A stretch of DNA of 12,340 bases from CAZBBC01 sp964489835 (lineage in GTDB: Bacteria; Calditrichota; Calditrichia; JAJRVZ01). The number at the start of each line of letters is the position of its first letter. Within the stretch, counting starts at the first letter, position 1. Made by a program: the position numbers and the translations under genes. Shown one piece after another: positions 1-7,739 of the stretch. The DNA is taken from NCBI GenBank assembly GCA_964489835.1, contig CAZBBC010000137.1, positions 1 through 12,340 of the forward strand, read 5' to 3'. Below the pieces are notes generated by a model that searched no databases, was not told where the DNA came from, and saw nothing but the letters and a program-made list of their open reading frames with translations.

Positions 1-2
1 AA

Positions 3-3000
3 AACATGGAAAATAGCCTGACAGTTCCTACGGCCACTTCCACACGGATGATGCCTGTAAAGGTATTAGAAGAAAATCGCCGGATCATCAATCAACATCT
101 GTCGGTTACAAAAGGGGGGAAGGTTAGTTATACCCATGTGATCGCCTGGAGTATTCTGGTTTCTCTTAAGAAAATGCCGGCTTTAACAACGGCTTACCTG
201 GAGATTGATGGTCAACCCCATAAGGTCCGGCAAAAACATATTAATTTTGGGTTAGCGGTTGACGTGGAACGAAAAGACGGCAGTCGCTCCCTTCTGGTTC
301 CGAATATAAAAGAGTCGGAGACATTGGATTTTAAGGGATTTTTTGCCTCTTATAATGAAATGTTACGAAAAGTGAAGACCAATACGATCGAACCGGATGA
401 TTTTATGGGGACTACGGTATCGCTAACCAATCCGGGAACGATCGGCACCGTTCTTTCGATCCCGCGTCTGATGACGGGGCAAAGTTGTATCATTGCTACC
501 GGCGCCATCGATTATCCCACTGAATATCAGTCCGCTGACCCACAAATAGCCGCCCGTCTTGGAATTAGCAAAATAATAACCATGACCTGTACCTATGATC
601 ACCGGGTGATTCAGGGAGCGGAGAGCGGTTTATTCCTGCAACAAATTCATCGTTTGCTGTCAGGCGAAGAAAATTTTTATGAGGATATTTTCAGCAGCCT
701 GGGAATTCCTCAAAAATCGCTGAAACTGAAACGGGACATTAATCCTATATTTGATTCAAGTGGTGACAGTAAAACCATGTTTAACAAACAGGCGGAGGTC
801 CTGCGAATCATCAATATGTCCCGGGTACGCGGGCACCTGATTGCCGATATCAATCCATTGAGCAGCGAGGTAAAATCGCATTCGGAATTGGATCCGGAAA
901 CATATGGTCTGAGTATTTGGGATTATGACCGGGAATTTTATACACATGGATTAGCCGGTCACACCAGACTGACATTACGCGAGATCCTGGATATCCTGCG
1001 AGAGGCCTATTATCGAACGATTGGCGTCGAATATATGCATATACAGGAACCGGATCAAAAACAGTGGATACAGAGCCGTATCGAGGGTGTTCCCAGAAAT
1101 AAATGGTTGAATAATGATGAGAAGCGAACGATTCTTTTGATGCTGAATACAGCCGAAGCCTTTGAAAATTTTCTGCATACGAAATACATCGGGCATAAAA
1201 GATTTAGCCTGGAAGGGGCAGAAACCCTCATTCCCGTTTTAAATCACCTGTTGAATAAATCAGTGGAGAATAATATTCAGGAAGTTGTCCTTGGGATATC
1301 ACATCGCGGTCGTTTAAATGTTCTGGCAAATATTCTGAAAAAGAGTTATAAAAAAATATTTCGTGAATTTGAAGGGGATATTGATCCAAATACTGAGCAT
1401 GGTTCCGGTGATGTAAAATATCATCTGGGTGCTGAAGGGGTACATATACATCCCAATGGGAAAAAGGTAAAGCTTACGCTTGCTTCAAATCCCAGCCACC
1501 TGGAGGCTGTTGATCCGGTTGTAGAAGGTATGGCCCGGGCACGACAGGATGAGATGAATGATATATCCCATAACCGCGTGTTAGCGGTTCTTGTACATGG
1601 AGACGCTGCCTTTGCCGGACAGGGAGTGGTGGCCGAAACCTTTAATTTGAGCGCCCTTCACGGATATCAGACCGGTGGGACCATTCACATTGTCGTGAAT
1701 AACAGTATCGGGTTTACTACCTCTCCCAGTGATGCCCGTTCCAGTGTTTATGCTACGGATGTCGCACGTATGGTTCAGGCGCCCATATTTCATGTCAATG
1801 GCGAAGATCCGGATGCCTGTGTGCATGTCATAGAACTGGCCTTAGATTATCGAACAAAATTTAAAAAAGATATCGTTATCGATATGATTTGCTATCGCCG
1901 TCATGGACACAATGAAGGAGATGAACCAAGTTATACCCAGCCCCGTATGTACGCGCAAATTAAAGATAAAAGATCGATCCGGAAATTATATACCGAATCG
2001 TTGGTTAATCGTGGTGATTTAACGCTCAAAGAAGCGGAAGATGCGTTGGATCAGTATAAAAAAATCCTGGATACGGCATTCGAAGAAACTCGCGATAGCG
2101 CACCTCCGGCGATCAAAGTACCGGAGCAGGTGACATTGGTAAAACCAGATCCTCCATTTTCTACCGGGATTTCCTCAGATAATATAGAAGAAATTATCAC
2201 TGCCCTGACAACCTTTCCGGATGATTTTACGGTTCATCCAAAGCTAAAAAAGCAAATTCTATTCCGACGTCAAATGTTGGAGAAGGATGCCATCGATTGG
2301 TCTCTTGCTGAGGCGCTGGCGTTCGGATCTCTGTTAATTGAGGGGATTCCCGTCCGTCTGGCCGGTCAGGATTCAAGACGAGGTACTTTCAGCCAGCGGC
2401 ATGCCGTGCTGGTCGATTATTATACGAGCGATGAATATTTGCCCCTCAATCATATTCGTGAAGGACAGCAGTCGGCGATGATTTACGATAGCTTGTTGAG
2501 TGAATACGCTGCCCTTGGTTTTGAATATGGTTACGCCCTTGCCAGAAAAAATGCCCTGGTCCTCTGGGAAGCCCAATTCGGAGATTTTATAAACGGTGCA
2601 CAGATAATCATTGATCAATTTATTTCGTCAGCGGAAGATAAGTGGAATCAACATGCCCGTCTGGTGCTTTTGCTTCCTCATGGTTTCGAAGGACAGGGAC
2701 CGGAACATTCCAGTGCCAGATTAGAGAGGTTTTTAACTCTTTGTGCCGAGGATAACATCCGGGTAACAGTGCCGACGACATCCTTACAATATTTTCATCT
2801 TCTGCGCAACCAGGCGGTTCGGGAAAAGATCAATCCGTTGGTTGTTTTAACACCGAAAAGCCTGCTACGTGCCGATGTGATTAAAGGCACCAGAGAGGAA
2901 CTTATGAAGGGTGCATTCCAGGTGGTTTTACCCGATCCGGAAACTCCCAACAAAGCGGAAAGGATCATTTTTTGTATGGGGAAAATTGCCCATGAATTGT

Positions 3001-3311
3001 TCGCTTACCGGAAAAAGACCAAAATAGACGATACGGAGGTCATACGTATCGAGCAGTTATATCCCTTTCCCTTTGACCAGGTACAGAAAATAATCAATGA
3101 GCATAAAAATATTAAAAATATTCTTTGGGTGCAGGAAGAACCGCGCAATATGGGCGCCTGGAATTTTGTTTTGGAACGTTTTCAAAAGGTTTTGCCGAAA
3201 TTCCGGCAGATTGAATTTGTGGGCCGACTGCCAAGTGCCAGCCCGGCAGCGGGAAGTTACCAATTGCACCTTGCTGAACAGGACTTATTAATCAGACAAG
3301 CGTTTGAGTAA
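3..3311 (+). CDS. kgd: Multifunctional 2-oxoglutarate dehydrogenase E1 / decarboxylase with fused E2 succinyltransferase domain (KGD type), 5'-truncated
   Basis: This TCA-cycle enzyme decarboxylates 2-oxoglutarate with thiamine diphosphate and carries a succinyltransferase domain in the same chain. The frame is open to the left edge. The first Met (base 6) lies inside the E2 domain: 'NMENSLTVPTATS' resembles an internal mycobacterial KGD stretch, so roughly 100 or more N-terminal residues are missing. Counting from base 6, residues 1-230 are the E2 catalytic domain, with active-site His199 in 'TYDHRVIQGAESG'; the usual HRxxDG Asp is Gln, as I recall for KGD. About 260-1101 is the E1: HRGRLN (433-438), ThDP/Mg motif from GDAAF (Asp533 at 533) to Asn565-Asn566, YRRHGHNEGDEP (His633, His635), SRRGTFSQRH (790-799), GFEGQGPEHSSAR with His901, and a C-terminal 'QEEPRNMGAW' region. 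No lipoyl domain is visible in the part present. The 3' end overlaps the convergent MauE-like gene by 24 bp, and I see no terminator. Confidence 0.95.
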   Translation, partial: NMENSLTVPTATSTRMMPVKVLEENRRIINQHLSVTKGGKVSYTHVIAWSILVSLKKMPALTTAYLEIDGQPHKVRQKHINFGLAVDVERKDGSRSLLVPNIKESETLDFKGFFASYNEMLRKVKTNTIEPDDFMGTTVSLTNPGTIGTVLSIPRLMTGQSCIIATGAIDYPTEYQSADPQIAARLGISKIITMTCTYDHRVIQGAESGLFLQQIHRLLSGEENFYEDIFSSLGIPQKSLKLKRDINPIFDSSGDSKTMFNKQAEVLRIINMSRVRGHLIADINPLSSEVKSHSELDPETYGLSIWDYDREFYTHGLAGHTRLTLREILDILREAYYRTIGVEYMHIQEPDQKQWIQSRIEGVPRNKWLNNDEKRTILLMLNTAEAFENFLHTKYIGHKRFSLEGAETLIPVLNHLLNKSVENNIQEVVLGISHRGRLNVLANILKKSYKKIFREFEGDIDPNTEHGSGDVKYHLGAEGVHIHPNGKKVKLTLASNPSHLEAVDPVVEGMARARQDEMNDISHNRVLAVLVHGDAAFAGQGVVAETFNLSALHGYQTGGTIHIVVNNSIGFTTSPSDARSSVYATDVARMVQAPIFHVNGEDPDACVHVIELALDYRTKFKKDIVIDMICYRRHGHNEGDEPSYTQPRMYAQIKDKRSIRKLYTESLVNRGDLTLKEAEDALDQYKKILDTAFEETRDSAPPAIKVPEQVTLVKPDPPFSTGISSDNIEEIITALTTFPDDFTVHPKLKKQILFRRQMLEKDAIDWSLAEALAFGSLLIEGIPVRLAGQDSRRGTFSQRHAVLVDYYTSDEYLPLNHIREGQQSAMIYDSLLSEYAALGFEYGYALARKNALVLWEAQFGDFINGAQIIIDQFISSAEDKWNQHARLVLLLPHGFEGQGPEHSSARLERFLTLCAEDNIRVTVPTTSLQYFHLLRNQAVREKINPLVVLTPKSLLRADVIKGTREELMKGAFQVVLPDPETPNKAERIIFCMGKIAHELFAYRKKTKIDDTEVIRIEQLYPFPFDQVQKIINEHKNIKNILWVQEEPRNMGAWNFVLERFQKVLPKFRQIEFVGRLPSASPAAGSYQLHLAEQDLLIRQAFE

Positions 3312-3749
3312 GTTCTCTAAGACGAATTTTGATCGGGGGAACAGGGTAATATGCAAAGAAAAAGCAAGTAGAAACAGATCTTCAATGATTCGGGATATAT
3401 TTACCGATGAACCTGCCCCATAGCAACCACAATCGATATCCAGGCCACGGAAAACCGCTGAGGTTAAGGCCATAATAAAAACGATATTTAACAGTGAGAC
3501 AATCGTTGCTCCGGCCTGATGCCAAAATCCAATCAGAACTAATATTCCACAATATAATTCCAACCAGGGTAAAAAAACCGCAATAATATTTGTAAAATAA
3601 TCTGGAATCAGCTGATAATTCTGAACAGAAACTGCAAAGTAGGCCGGATAGGCAATTTTTTCCAGGCTGGCATAAATAAAAATCAACCCGATGATCATTC
3701 TAAACAGAGTTGTTAAGTACGGTGAACGGGATATTGGATTGATGTTCAT
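3288..3749 (-). CDS. MauE/DoxX-family redox-associated membrane protein
   Basis: A 153-residue membrane protein with four likely transmembrane segments near residues 14-33, 52-74, 78-98 and 118-137. The first segment carries the DoxX/MauE-like pattern 'LFRMIIGLIFIYASLEKI'. A dicysteine motif, DCGCYGAG (Cys107, Cys109), sits in the loop between segments 3 and 4. With a cytoplasmic N-terminus and a basic C-terminal tail (KFVLENLLKR), that loop would face outside the cytoplasm. MauE proteins are linked to disulfide or thiol-redox handling; the exact role here is unknown. The rhodanese at 3988-4440 is upstream on the same strand, with 238 bp of repeat-filled DNA between. The ATG at 3749 has no obvious Shine-Dalgarno site. 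The stop codon lies inside the convergent kgd gene. Confidence 0.85.
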   Translation of the reverse strand: MNINPISRSPYLTTLFRMIIGLIFIYASLEKIAYPAYFAVSVQNYQLIPDYFTNIIAVFLPWLELYCGILVLIGFWHQAGATIVSLLNIVFIMALTSAVFRGLDIDCGCYGAGSSVNISRIIEDLFLLAFSLHITLFPRSKFVLENLLKRLSD

Positions 3750-3780
3750 ATAAAATCACATGTTTTAATGTAAGAAATCT

Positions 3781-3876
3781 TTATCTCCCCCCGCCAGTAG
3801 GCGGATCTTCGACCTTGGAAAAGGGGTCACGCCGGTAGGCGGATCCGCCCACTGGCGGAGACTAAGGGGGATATAA
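3781..3876. repeat. Nested imperfect palindrome, about 96 bp
   Basis: Outer arms 3781-3791 and 3866-3876 pair at 10 of 11 positions (TTATCTCCCCC against GGGGGATATAA). Inner arms 3791-3807 and 3842-3858 pair at 16 of 17 (CCGCCAGTAGGCGGATC against its complement). The interior contains a perfect 12-bp palindrome, GGCGGATCCGCC, at 3838-3849. The element lies between the rhodanese and MauE-like genes and encodes nothing. It looks like a REP/MITE-type non-coding element. A fragment of the same GGCCAGTGGCGG motif occurs near 10286. Confidence 0.75.
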
Positions 3877-3893
3877 TATTGGTTTATGTTACG

Positions 3894-3967
3894 TAAAAAC
3901 AACCCCCTAACCCCCTTTACTAAGGGGGAATATTATAATCGCCCCATGAGAGAATTAAATATCATGA
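3894..3967. repeat. C-rich hairpin element, copy A
   Basis: The core hairpin is CCCCCTT-TACT-AAGGGGG at 3911-3928, preceded by AAAACAACCCCCTAA. The flank after the hairpin (through '...ATGAGAGA...ATCATGAAT') aligns with the sequence after copy B near 7929, so homology extends for about 60 bp beyond the hairpin. Related cores occur at 7874-7891, 10145-10162 and 10243-10260. There is no T-tract, so this is not a standard terminator. Confidence 0.75.
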
Positions 3968-3987
3968 ATGAGTTGAGTCAGTCATTC

Positions 3988-4440
3988 CTAGTCTATCGGG
4001 TAACCTTTTTTCTCCCATTCTTCAAATCCTGCCAGAAATTCATACACCTTCTCATATCCCCGGTAACTGAGAAAACCGGCCAGACGCCTGCTCGAATTGC
4101 AGGAAGGATTGCTGCAATAAGTGACAATAATTTTATTTTTTGGGAGCGGTTTAATAAAAACCATGATTTCATCACGAGAGGCATTGGCAGGAAGATTTAC
4201 GGCATTTTTAATATGACCGGATGCATATTCCTCCCGGTAACGGGTATCAATAAATAGTGCCCGCCCATCACGATATAATTGGTAGGTTTGTTCCGGTGTC
4301 AACCGGGATCCGGACTGCAGATCGGGCGATTTATACAGCAGTGGAATACCATTGGCTGAAAGAGAATTGAATAATACCCCGCTAAGAACGGAAATAAAGA
4401 ATATGACCAGAATTTGGGAAATCAGTTTTTTAATCGTCAT
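3988..4440 (-). CDS. Membrane-anchored rhodanese-like sulfurtransferase domain protein
   Basis: A 150-residue protein with an N-terminal hydrophobic anchor (about residues 7-27, after Lys4-Lys5) and one rhodanese domain (about 46-150). Family marks are 'ALFIDTRYREEYASGHIKNAVNLP' features (FIDTR at 63-67, GHI near 75-77), the catalytic loop after the 'IIVTY' strand with Cys109 as presumed persulfide-carrying residue, and a 'LAGFEEWEKKGYPI' ending. The loop is CSNPSCNSSRR, with a second Cys114, a two-cysteine variant rather than the classical CxxGxR. The domain is predicted to sit outside the cytoplasm, on the same side as the Cys pair of the neighbouring MauE-like protein, which suggests joint sulfur or thiol-redox work (inference). 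Start ATG at 4440; no Shine-Dalgarno site is seen. The opposite-strand reading frame at 3886-4257 is a shadow. Confidence 0.87.
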   Translation of the reverse strand: MTIKKLISQILVIFFISVLSGVLFNSLSANGIPLLYKSPDLQSGSRLTPEQTYQLYRDGRALFIDTRYREEYASGHIKNAVNLPANASRDEIMVFIKPLPKNKIIVTYCSNPSCNSSRRLAGFLSYRGYEKVYEFLAGFEEWEKKGYPID

Positions 4441-4471
4441 TGTATTTTTTAATGGTAAAGAATTTTATTCA

Positions 4472-4572
4472 TGGCAATGACGGCGCTTTTCGTCACTGCG
4501 ATCTCTGCGTTATATTCTATTATCCGGCGTCTAATTTTGTATCCATTGAAAGTCCATGATTTATCGGGAGGA
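4472..4572. repeat. Degenerate REP-like element, copy 1, apparently interrupted
   Basis: AATGACG (4476-4482) and CGTCACTGCGAT (4491-4502) flank an 8-base spacer, the same junction as the copies at 4704-4783 and 11872-11953. The hairpin part that follows directly in the other copies (CCCGATTTATCGGGA) is found here only as GATTTATCGGGAGGAA at 4557-4572, about 50 bp further on. This suggests an inserted or rearranged segment. Confidence 0.55.
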
Positions 4573-4583
4573 AAATATATATT

Positions 4584-4613
4584 TGTAGAGACGTTGCATG
4601 CAACGTCTCTACA
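4584..4613. repeat. Perfect 30-bp palindrome
   Basis: The left half TGTAGAGACGTTGCA (4584-4598) is followed directly by its exact reverse complement TGCAACGTCTCTACA (4599-4613). With no loop it can form a cruciform or an RNA hairpin. It lies about 145 bp upstream of the rhodanese start, in non-coding DNA. From memory, palindromes of the form GTAGAGACG...CGTCTCTAC are scattered in many bacterial genomes, so it is probably a dispersed repeat rather than a local operator. Confidence 0.85.
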
Positions 4614-4703
4614 ATGATGACGTGAACATCATATATAATCAATATAATAAAAAATTTGGATTATTGAGATAAAAAATAAAGTGTAAAAAATAAACATTTT
4701 CTG

Positions 4704-4783
4704 TGTTGAGATCGGGATTCCTCAAATGACGCCCTTATTCGTCACTGCGATTCCCGATTTATCGGGAAGAAGCAGTCTCAATG
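4704..4783. repeat. REP-like inverted pair, copy 2
   Basis: A left arm ending in AAATGACG (to 4731) and a right arm starting CGTCACTGCGAT (4740) are mutually inverted. The right arm holds a CCCGAT-TT-ATCGGG hairpin (4753-4766) and ends GAAGAAGCAGTCTCAATG. The right arm matches the copy at 11910-11953 closely. The spacer 4441-4911 otherwise holds AT-rich sequence with no coding signal on either strand. Confidence 0.75.
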
Positions 4784-4884
4784 TTAAAATTCTAATTCTA
4801 ACCGGACACTAATGGTACAATATATTTAATTAACTTTTTAACAGATATTTTCATTAAATTTTGTGATTAATTCAGGACTATTAA

Positions 4885-4992
4885 TTTTACCCTAATCAGA
4901 AAGGAAAACCAATCATTAAAGCCATAAGCGACGAAAAGAATGACACCATAAAAATCGTTGAGGTCTTTGAATCATCGGAAGAAATTTTAGAG
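4885..4992 (+). other. In-frame N-terminal extension of the GNAT gene without a usual start codon
   Basis: After the in-frame stop at 4882-4884 the GNAT frame is open and contains no ATG, GTG or TTG before 4993. Yet it encodes what looks like the first strand and helix of the fold: 'IKIVEVFESSEEILEV' leading into 'MTRLIPQL'. AAAGGA (4900-4905) is a fair Shine-Dalgarno site. It stands 6 bases before ATC (4912) and 9 before ATT (4915); one base change, ATC to ATG, would give 'MIKAIS...'. ATA at 4948 would give 'MKIVEV' but lacks a good site. Which codon is used is undecided. Confidence 0.6.
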
Positions 4993-5385
4993 GTGATGAC
5001 AAGACTAATTCCACAACTCACCTCATCGTTTAAACCGGTTACATCAGAGAAATTGGAGGAGATAATTTCTTCCAAAAATACACATCTGTATATTGCCAGA
5101 GATTCTGCATCGGATAATCGAATTATTGGTACATTAACACTGGTATTTTACAGGATTTTGACCGGTTTGAACGCTCGTATAGAGGATGTGGTTGTTGATT
5201 CATCGCAACGGGGGAGGGGTGTTGGTGAAAAACTGATGCGCCTGGCAATCCAACATGCTCTGGATGCAAAAGCTGAAAAGATCGATCTGACTTCAACACC
5301 AAAACGCCAGGCTGCCATTCGTCTGTATTTAAGTCTTGGGTTTGAGTTGTCAAACAATGGGACCTATCGATATAAGCAGAATTAG
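4993..5385 (+). CDS. GNAT-family N-acetyltransferase
   Basis: A 130-residue product if started at GTG 4993, the first conventional start (ATG follows at 4996). It fits the GNAT fold, transferring an acetyl group from acetyl-CoA to an unknown amine. 'RIIGTLTLVFYRILTGLNARIEDVVVD' (about residues 43-69) gives the central strands. The CoA pyrophosphate-binding loop is 'SQRGRGVGEKLM' (70-82), a good Q/RxxGxG/A motif. 'KRQAAIRLYLSLGFEL' (104-119) is the usual motif B helix and strand. The N-terminal strand and part of helix 1 lie upstream in the same frame, so the real protein probably begins between 4912 and 4950; the 4993 start has no Shine-Dalgarno site. It stands alone on this strand, with repeat DNA on both sides. 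The substrate cannot be read from the sequence. Confidence 0.85.
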   Translation: MMTRLIPQLTSSFKPVTSEKLEEIISSKNTHLYIARDSASDNRIIGTLTLVFYRILTGLNARIEDVVVDSSQRGRGVGEKLMRLAIQHALDAKAEKIDLTSTPKRQAAIRLYLSLGFELSNNGTYRYKQN

Positions 5386-5443
5386 CCCAGCGATTATTTA
5401 ATGGTATCTTAAGATTATATCATATGACTATAAGAATTTTTTT

Positions 5444-5530
5444 GACAGGATAACCGGATTTACATGATTCTTAAATTATTCTAACCATCGAATTTTTCTA
5501 TAGTAATCCTGAAAATCTTGTTATCCTGTC
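5444..5530. repeat. Long inverted repeat between convergent gene ends
   Basis: Arms 5444-5468 (starts GACAGGATAACCGGATTTAC) and 5506-5530 (ends CTTGTTATCCTGTC) are inverted copies, matching at most of 25 positions, around a 37-base AT-rich loop. The element sits between the stop codons of the GNAT gene (+) and the aminopeptidase gene (-). It could fold in both transcripts, and a T-rich run (TAATTTTTTC) follows the right arm. From memory, 'gacaggat..acaggat' inverted repeats recur in many genomes, so this may be a dispersed element serving as a two-way terminator (inference). Confidence 0.65.
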
Positions 5531-5558
5531 TAATTTTTTCTTTACCAATCATTGGATA

Positions 5559-7547
5559 CTAGCGTAGCAGGATCATTTTTTTAACCATTGATCGGGACTG
5601 GTTACTCACGCGATAAAAATACATCCCCGAAGATACAGGCATACCCTGATTATTTTGTCCACGCCATATAAACGTATTGGTAAAGCCGGAAGGAAATTCT
5701 TTACTCTCTTCATAAATTTTTTCACCAAGGATGTTCAGGATTTCTAAGGTGACTTTCCCTTTTTCCGGCAAGCTTATTAGAATACGTGTTTGCGGATTGA
5801 ATGGATTTGGGTAATTTTGAGTGACTTCAAATCTTTCAGGTATGTTATTCAGGTCATCTTTAAGATGGGAGACGGTTAATTTTTTAAGTATCCAGTTATC
5901 CGGATCAATGGACAAAGTGCCCGGTTTATGAACGGTGAGGAATTGAAACTGTTGGACTAAAAGGCTATCCCAGGCGGTAAATACGGTATCCAATAAATCA
6001 CTGGTTAAATGAATTTGTAATGGCATTTTATAGGGTATGCCGCTTTCCTGTACCTGGGAAATATTCAGGGTCGTGATATAGGGACTGTCCCCGGTTACCG
6101 ACCAGTGGGCGAGATATTCCGGGCGATCACCACGATATACCCACTCTTCAAAGAACCAATCCAGTTCAATCCCTGAAACTTCTTCGCAAATCCGTTGAAA
6201 ATCTGCGGTTACGGCGGTTGCATAAGACAACCGGGGATCGGCTGCATAATGCCTAAGGCCATCAAAAAACAAACTGTCTCCCAAGACACCGCGTAACATA
6301 TGCAGAGCCCAGGCTCCCTTGTCGTACACGGTTCGACTGAAAAGAGCAGCATTGTTCAACGAGTCAGTCACAAAGAGCAATCCCTGCAGGGGAGGAGAAT
6401 CGAAATTGTTCATATAATTATGATAAGTCTCTTTTCCACCGAGATGTTCAAACCACAAGGCTTCGGCATAAGAAGCAAATCCTTCATTAAGCCAGATATG
6501 TGACCAGTGACGCATCGTGATTTTGTCCCCGAACCACTGGTGTGCCAATTCATGCGCGTTAAGCCAATCGTAATAATGTGAACCCTGAATAAGTCCGGCA
6601 CCATAGGAAGTGATGGTCTGATGTTCCATACCACCCGACCAGGGAAATATAGCCATACCGTATTTTTCTTTTAAAAATGGATATTCACCAAAAACCGAGG
6701 CAAAAAATTGTATCATATCAACGGTAATCCCCAAATCCTCCTGCGCCTTCTCTAAATGTTCCGGGTAGACATAAAAGATAACTTCCATTGAGTCGTTTGC
6801 CGTATAGGTATACCACCGGGAAAATTGTTCGTAGTTTGAGATGGCCAGGGAGACAAGATAGGTACTAATGGGATATTGGGTTCGCCATTGATAGGTGGAT
6901 CTGCTTCCAACGGTTGTAACTCCTGTGAGTATTCCATTAGAAGCAACGATAAGATCTTCCGGAACATTTATATTTAAAAATACAGAATCCGCCTTGTCAT
7001 CCGGATCATCTTTACATGGCCACCAGGCTGGTGATCCATAGGGTTCGCTGAGGGTCCAGATTATCGGCATATTATCACCATGTGTATTCCAGCCAAAACT
7101 TCGATAAATAAATTCTTGCGGATTACCGTGATAGTGGATCTCAACCGAAAAATTATCATTGATACTTAAACTGGAGGAAAGATAAATAGTGATCAAATCT
7201 TTACCATGTGTAAAAGAACGAACAATACCGGATTGCAGCACGGAGTCCACGGTGAGATGAGTGTAAAGATCAATTTTAATCTGCTCGAGTCCTTCGGTCA
7301 GACTTTTTCCCTCAATTGTGACAGCTCCGGTAAGTAACTGTTGGTCAGGATAAAGAGCCAGATCCAATTGATAAAAAGAAACGTCAAATAGTTTCTGATT
7401 CAGTGTCGGCGCCTTTAATTTGTATAACTGATGCCGGTCAAAACGGGATTTTTCCAACGCTCTGAAATCACGTCTGATATCGATGTCTTGTGCCTGTAAT
7501 GGAATCCAAAAAATAATGAAGATGAATAAAGCATACAATTTATACAC
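5559..7547 (-). CDS. Secreted M1-family zinc aminopeptidase with C-terminal type-9-secretion-like sorting domain
   Basis: A 662-residue exported metallopeptidase that removes N-terminal residues from peptides. Residues 1-20 are a signal peptide (MYKLYALFIFIIFWIPLQAQ). An M1 N-terminal beta domain spans about 45-240. The catalytic domain has the substrate motif GGMEHQT (305-311), the zinc site HELAH (His332, His336, catalytic Glu333) with Glu355 in 'WLNEGFASY' exactly 18 residues later, and Tyr408 in 'RTVYDKGAW' as likely transition-state stabiliser. About 570-662 is a sorting domain starting 'RFEVTQNYPNPFNPQT' and ending 'SGMYFYRVSNQSRSMVKKMILLR', as in cargo of the type 9 secretion system. 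The GAMEN motif is GGMEH here, which I recall as common in the bacterial branch. The gene is monocistronic as far as visible, converging on the GNAT gene. Confidence 0.95.
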   Translation of the reverse strand: MYKLYALFIFIIFWIPLQAQDIDIRRDFRALEKSRFDRHQLYKLKAPTLNQKLFDVSFYQLDLALYPDQQLLTGAVTIEGKSLTEGLEQIKIDLYTHLTVDSVLQSGIVRSFTHGKDLITIYLSSSLSINDNFSVEIHYHGNPQEFIYRSFGWNTHGDNMPIIWTLSEPYGSPAWWPCKDDPDDKADSVFLNINVPEDLIVASNGILTGVTTVGSRSTYQWRTQYPISTYLVSLAISNYEQFSRWYTYTANDSMEVIFYVYPEHLEKAQEDLGITVDMIQFFASVFGEYPFLKEKYGMAIFPWSGGMEHQTITSYGAGLIQGSHYYDWLNAHELAHQWFGDKITMRHWSHIWLNEGFASYAEALWFEHLGGKETYHNYMNNFDSPPLQGLLFVTDSLNNAALFSRTVYDKGAWALHMLRGVLGDSLFFDGLRHYAADPRLSYATAVTADFQRICEEVSGIELDWFFEEWVYRGDRPEYLAHWSVTGDSPYITTLNISQVQESGIPYKMPLQIHLTSDLLDTVFTAWDSLLVQQFQFLTVHKPGTLSIDPDNWILKKLTVSHLKDDLNNIPERFEVTQNYPNPFNPQTRILISLPEKGKVTLEILNILGEKIYEESKEFPSGFTNTFIWRGQNNQGMPVSSGMYFYRVSNQSRSMVKKMILLR

Positions 7548-7559
7548 TTGTGTAACTCC
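7545..7559 (-). promoter_or_regulatory. GTG start with Shine-Dalgarno site for the aminopeptidase
   Basis: On the minus strand GGAG (7559-7556) lies 8 bases before GTG (7547-7545). The signal peptide begins directly after this codon, and no in-frame ATG lies just upstream. This supports GTG as the initiation codon. Confidence 0.7.
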
Positions 7560-7739
7560 GTCCAGGATGAAATGAGATGATTTTTTTTCGCTTACCCCTT
7601 CACTGGATTATCGGCATTTCCGATAGTGATCATTAATAAAGGGTTTTGTATTTATACCGTGATGCGCAAGATATTGTTCACCGTTTTTAAAAATTTACTA
7701 ATCGATGGGATAATATAAAATAGGATACAATTCTAATCA

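Noticed and set aside
6..8. ATG at base 6 as true start of the KGD gene
   Set aside because: The codon before it (AAC) and the following residues match an internal stretch of mycobacterial KGD, and the N-terminal region of the family is missing, so the gene is cut by the window edge.
3886..4257. 123-residue plus-strand reading frame
   Set aside because: It begins inside the hairpin repeat and runs antisense to the well-supported rhodanese; its translation has no family features.
3781..4620. CRISPR array or tandem array
   Set aside because: The repeats are palindromic, differ from one another and lack regular spacing or unique spacers of constant length.
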